NCBI GenBank assembly: GCA_003999685.1
Contig: CP021222.1
Location: 434,001 to 498,000 of the forward strand
Source of the DNA: Taiwanofungus camphoratus
Lineage: Eukaryota; Basidiomycota; Agaricomycetes; Polyporales; Taiwanofungaceae
Length of the DNA stretch: 64,000 nucleotides
Reading direction: 5' to 3'
In this document: piece after piece, positions 61,593 through 64,000 of the stretch
Position numbering within the stretch: the first letter of the stretch is position 1
Layout of the letters: each line of letters opens with the position of its first letter
Translations under genes and position numbers: made by a program
The notes under the pieces: generated by a model
What the model saw: only the letters and a program-made list of their open reading frames with translations
Told to the model about the DNA's origin: nothing
The model's database searches: none

Positions 61593-61598
61593 TTTATA
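61593..61598 (-). promoter_or_regulatory. TATA box of glutathione reductase copy 3
   Basis: TATAAA on the minus strand in the context GCGCATATAAAGCCCGCC, identical to copy 1, about 340 bp upstream of the ATG. A leader intron with the same donor and acceptor context as in copy 1 lies in between. Confidence 0.6.
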
Positions 61599-61856
61599 TG
61601 CGCGCTGGCAAGGCTCTGGAGGAGAGAGCGGGGATCATATGACGCAACCCGCCGAGGGCAGTCCGCGATTCTGTCGTCTCTCACAGAAGCGCGCTGCCTG
61701 TGATCGTGTAATGTAAGCCAGAGGAGGAAGTGACCCGCAGCAGCACGTGACCCATGGCGCGATCGGCGCGCGTCGAGCGTCGCGTTGCCGTCATTGGGGT
61801 CCGGTAGGGCGCGAATTGTACACTCAATAGAGAAACGCCAGTTGTGCTGTAACCAC

Positions 61857-62315
61857 TGCGCGTTTGTACTGGGCGAGGTCACGTGCGATGTGTGTAGCTG
61901 CACGTGAGGGCCTCTCGGGCAACCTGACCAGACTGGGCCAGAGTGCCAGTAGTCAGCAGTACTGTAGCAGCCTAGCAGGTACATTGGGGGGGATGGATGG
62001 CCAGTTTGTGACTCGGATACAAGCCCTGTTGAATTGTGCATTGCGGTTGGAACGCACTCTGGGTGACTCGAAATGTATGTAAACGCCTTGGATGGCTGAG
62101 TACTGCAATGCTCTGGTGATCCCTTTCCGAGACAACTTCTGATCTTGAAGGCATGCGCATGCAAGGACGCCAGGCGAGCACGATGTCTCGGGCTGGCCCA
62201 CGCACATGTACATGCCTCCTCCGCCATGCTCCGGTGCTTCAAGAGAAATAAAGACCGCCGCGGCACGTCTGCGACTCGGAGCAGCCCCGACTCTGCAGCC
62301 GACATTATCAAGTCC
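61857..62315. other. Divergent promoter region between glutathione reductase copy 3 and the LOG-family gene
   Basis: Unique sequence outside the duplicated arm. It probably holds the promoter and 5' leader of the LOG-family gene. An in-frame ATG at 62226 is a possible alternative start for that gene. No binding motif is claimed. Confidence 0.4.
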
Positions 62316-63374
62316 ATGGCCATGCAGTCCCCGCCCACCCGCGCCGTCGCAGTCTACTGCGCATCCTCCCTCGGAAAGCAGCCCGCCTACGAGAACGCCG
62401 CCTGGTGTACGTGCACACGCCCTTCCGCCCTGCATCCTGCTAACCTCTGTGCACCGTGTGCGCGCGTCGCCGTCCCCAGCGCTAGGCAGGGCCCTCGCCG
62501 CAGCCGGCCGACCCCTGGTGTATGGCGGCGGCTCCGCGGGCATCATGGGCGTCGTCTCGCACGCGGTGCTGCAGTCCGGCGGGTCGGTGACCGGCGTAGT
62601 GCCCTACGCGATGGTCGCGGCGGGCGGCGAGGTGGACCAGGCGAAGGGCCTGCGGGGGCCGCACGTCGCGCTGAAGGAGGAGGGCCGCGAGAACGTGCGT
62701 TCGGGTGTGCTCTGTGCCTGCATGGCTGACCTCACTTCCACGCGTGCGTTGCAGGTCGAGACGGTGAGTCCCGCGTTGAGATCCGCCGGGGACGCAGCAT
62801 GGGGCTGAGGGCGGTTGTTGTGTGTCGGCCCAGATTGCGACGGGCTCGATGCACGAGCGCAAGCTGGAGATGGCGAAGCGGTCGTCGGGGTTCGTGTGCC
62901 TGCCGGGTGGGTACGGCACATTCGAGGAGGTGCGCCATGGCACCCACATTCGCAGGAACGTCACACTCTCAACAGCTTAACACCATATCTAACTTCTGCA
63001 GGTGCTGGAGGCAATTTGCTGGTCGCAGCTAGGGATACATGAGAAACGTGTGTGTATCCATTCCGTCTCACACAAGCCGTCCTCACGCTGCACCCGCAGC
63101 AATCGTCGTCGTGAACGTCCTCGGCTACTTCAACCCGCTGCGCGAGCTTGTGCGGAACGGCTTCCGGGAGGGATTCATCGCCGCTGCGAACGAGCACCTC
63201 GTCCAATTCATCGACGGTCCCTCAGACCTCGAGGCGCACGCGGACTTCGACTGGGGCAAGGCGGCCGTCGAGGCCTTGGATGCGTGGAAGCCCACGGAGC
63301 GGACGCATTTCTACGACTGGACGAAGAAGGGGCCCGGGGAGGAGGGAACAAAGGACCCGCTAGAGGCTACATGA
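62316..63374 (+). CDS. LOG-family nucleotide phosphoribohydrolase (6 exons, 239 aa)
   Basis: LOG proteins cleave nucleoside 5'-monophosphates, in plants and some fungi releasing active cytokinins; many are misnamed lysine decarboxylases. Exons: 62316-62404, 62490-62694, 62755-62763, 62834-62929, 63002-63047, 63100-63374 (720 nt). Motifs in order: [44 protein letters not shown] (the PGGxGTxxE signature with the catalytic Arg and Glu), [28 protein letters not shown]. Exon 3 is only 9 nt (Val-Glu-Thr) but restores the frame and the expected sequence before GSMHERK. The exon 1/2 junction is the least sure: the only frame-keeping pair (GT at 62405, AG at 62489) loses a few residues usual before the LVYGGG block. 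An ATG at 62226 in the same frame could add 30 residues. Substrate unproven. Confidence 0.85.
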
Positions 63375-63650
63375 GACTCAGAACTACACATGTTCGATCA
63401 GAAATCGGACACCGAGCACAACCTTCCGATCGTTGACCTGATGAGAAGAACTTGGTAGCAGCTCTTTCACTAGCTACATTGTGCACTCCCTTGCAGTTGG
63501 GCATAGCGATATCAATATTCGATTTTAATACGTTAGCATCCGAAGAGAGATCCGAGGAGTGGCACGAAGAATATTAAATGAATCATTGTGCTTATGTCCC
63601 TAAGATGTGTTTTTCTGACGGTTTGATCGACAAAATTGTTAGGAAAACTT
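63375..63650. other. Intergenic, nothing recognised
   Basis: AT-richer DNA between the LOG-family stop and the tRNA. It presumably contains the 3' UTR of the LOG-family gene. Confidence 0.4.
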
Positions 63651-63732
63651 TAGCAACTCCTAGTTTCGATCTAGGGACTTCAGGGTATCATACTAATATG
63701 AGCCCTGCACGCTTCCACTGCGTCAAGTTGCT
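63651..63732 (-). tRNA. Initiator tRNA-Met (CAT) with a 10-nt intron
   Basis: On the minus strand: acceptor stem AGCAACT pairs with AGTTGCT, discriminator A; D stem ACGC/GCGT with loop AGTGGAA; anticodon stem CAGGG/CCCTG with loop CTCATAA once a 10-nt intron (TTAGTATGAT) after position 37 is removed; T stem CCTAG/CTAGG with loop ATCGAAA. The A-containing T loop and the GCGTGCAGGG context are eukaryotic initiator features, as opposed to elongator Met. Internal A box TGACGCAGTGG and B box AGATCGAAACT are present, and a TTTT terminator follows (63643-63646 as AAAA on the plus strand). Mature length 72 nt before CCA addition. Confidence 0.9.
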
Positions 63733-63844
63733 ATATTGATCGGTGGCCACTAAAATTATATAACAAGAAAGGTGGCCTCGTTGACGGTCACTACCATCTC
63801 GTTTTCAACTTGCAAGCTCGAACCGGCGATTCGTATAAGCTTAC

Positions 63845-64000
63845 ATGGATACCCTGGATAACCAGACTACCGACGCAGAAGAAGACTTTGAGGACTGGCC
63901 AGAAGAAAGAATCCCAAGCTCTGCATATGCGACAAGGCTGTATGGCGTCGACGAGGAGCCACAAGGATTTGCGACCCAGACAGCATTCGACAACTACTTT
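63845..64000 (+). CDS. Start of an unrecognised gene, running off the window
   Basis: ATG at 63845 opens a frame of 52 codons that is still open at the window end: MDTLDNQTTDAEEDFEDWPE then a less acidic part ending TAFDNYF. The start is acidic and looks disordered. It begins 113 bp from the tRNA. No family recognised; it could also be a chance frame, but the lack of stops and even composition suggest a real first exon. Confidence 0.4.
   Translation, partial: MDTLDNQTTDAEEDFEDWPEERIPSSAYATRLYGVDEEPQGFATQTAFDNYF

Noticed and set aside
61223-62338. A 371-codon minus-strand frame upstream of glutathione reductase copy 3
   Set aside because: It runs through the promoter, TATA box and leader, is out of frame with the enzyme at its end, and has no counterpart of equal length upstream of copy 1.

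Overview
The window looks like nuclear DNA of an agaricomycete (basidiomycete) fungus. Host genes are GC-rich and cut by many short GT-AG introns, often with GTGCGT or GTGAGT donors. The middle is packed with AT-richer LTR and DNA transposons of fungal type, many with CpG worn to TpG/CpA. Exon borders below are conceptual joins I made by eye from reading frame and splice sites.

Left flank (1-7458): the 3' end of an unrecognised gene, about 1.6 kb of unassigned DNA, then a complete seven-exon glutathione reductase gene (copy 1, plus strand). Right flank (52263-64000): a 5'-truncated glutathione reductase pseudogene (copy 2, plus), the HAT1 type B histone acetyltransferase gene (plus), a second complete glutathione reductase gene (copy 3, minus), a LOG-family nucleotide phosphoribohydrolase gene (plus), an intron-bearing initiator tRNA-Met (minus) and the first codons of another gene. 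Copies 1 and 3, with promoters, form inverted arms of about 4.2 kb with about 50 kb between them.

Centre (7459-52262): a transposon nest. On the left is a 0.9 kb PIF/Harbinger derivative, then a stack readable from target-site duplications: LTR remnant, long LTR-like repeat A1, Tc1-like transposon, Ty3/Gypsy chromovirus 1, long LTR-like repeat B, Ty3/Gypsy chromovirus C, and a solo LTR. On the right a PIF/Harbinger transposon (33285-52262, ACT duplication) has been inflated to 19 kb by A, B, D, F and fold-back repeats, a third Gypsy fragment and a second Tc1 copy. Chromoviruses 1 and C both carry, between pol and the 3' LTR, an extra reading region with two CCHC zinc knuckles; in C it is a whole 469-residue frame. 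That is the most novel-looking item here.

Working picture: two intact glutathione reductase genes (glutathione redox balance), HAT1 (acetylation of new histone H4) and a LOG-like enzyme surround a heterochromatin-like island. CpG loss follows the transposons and stops sharply at the right border, consistent with a methylated block beside active genes.
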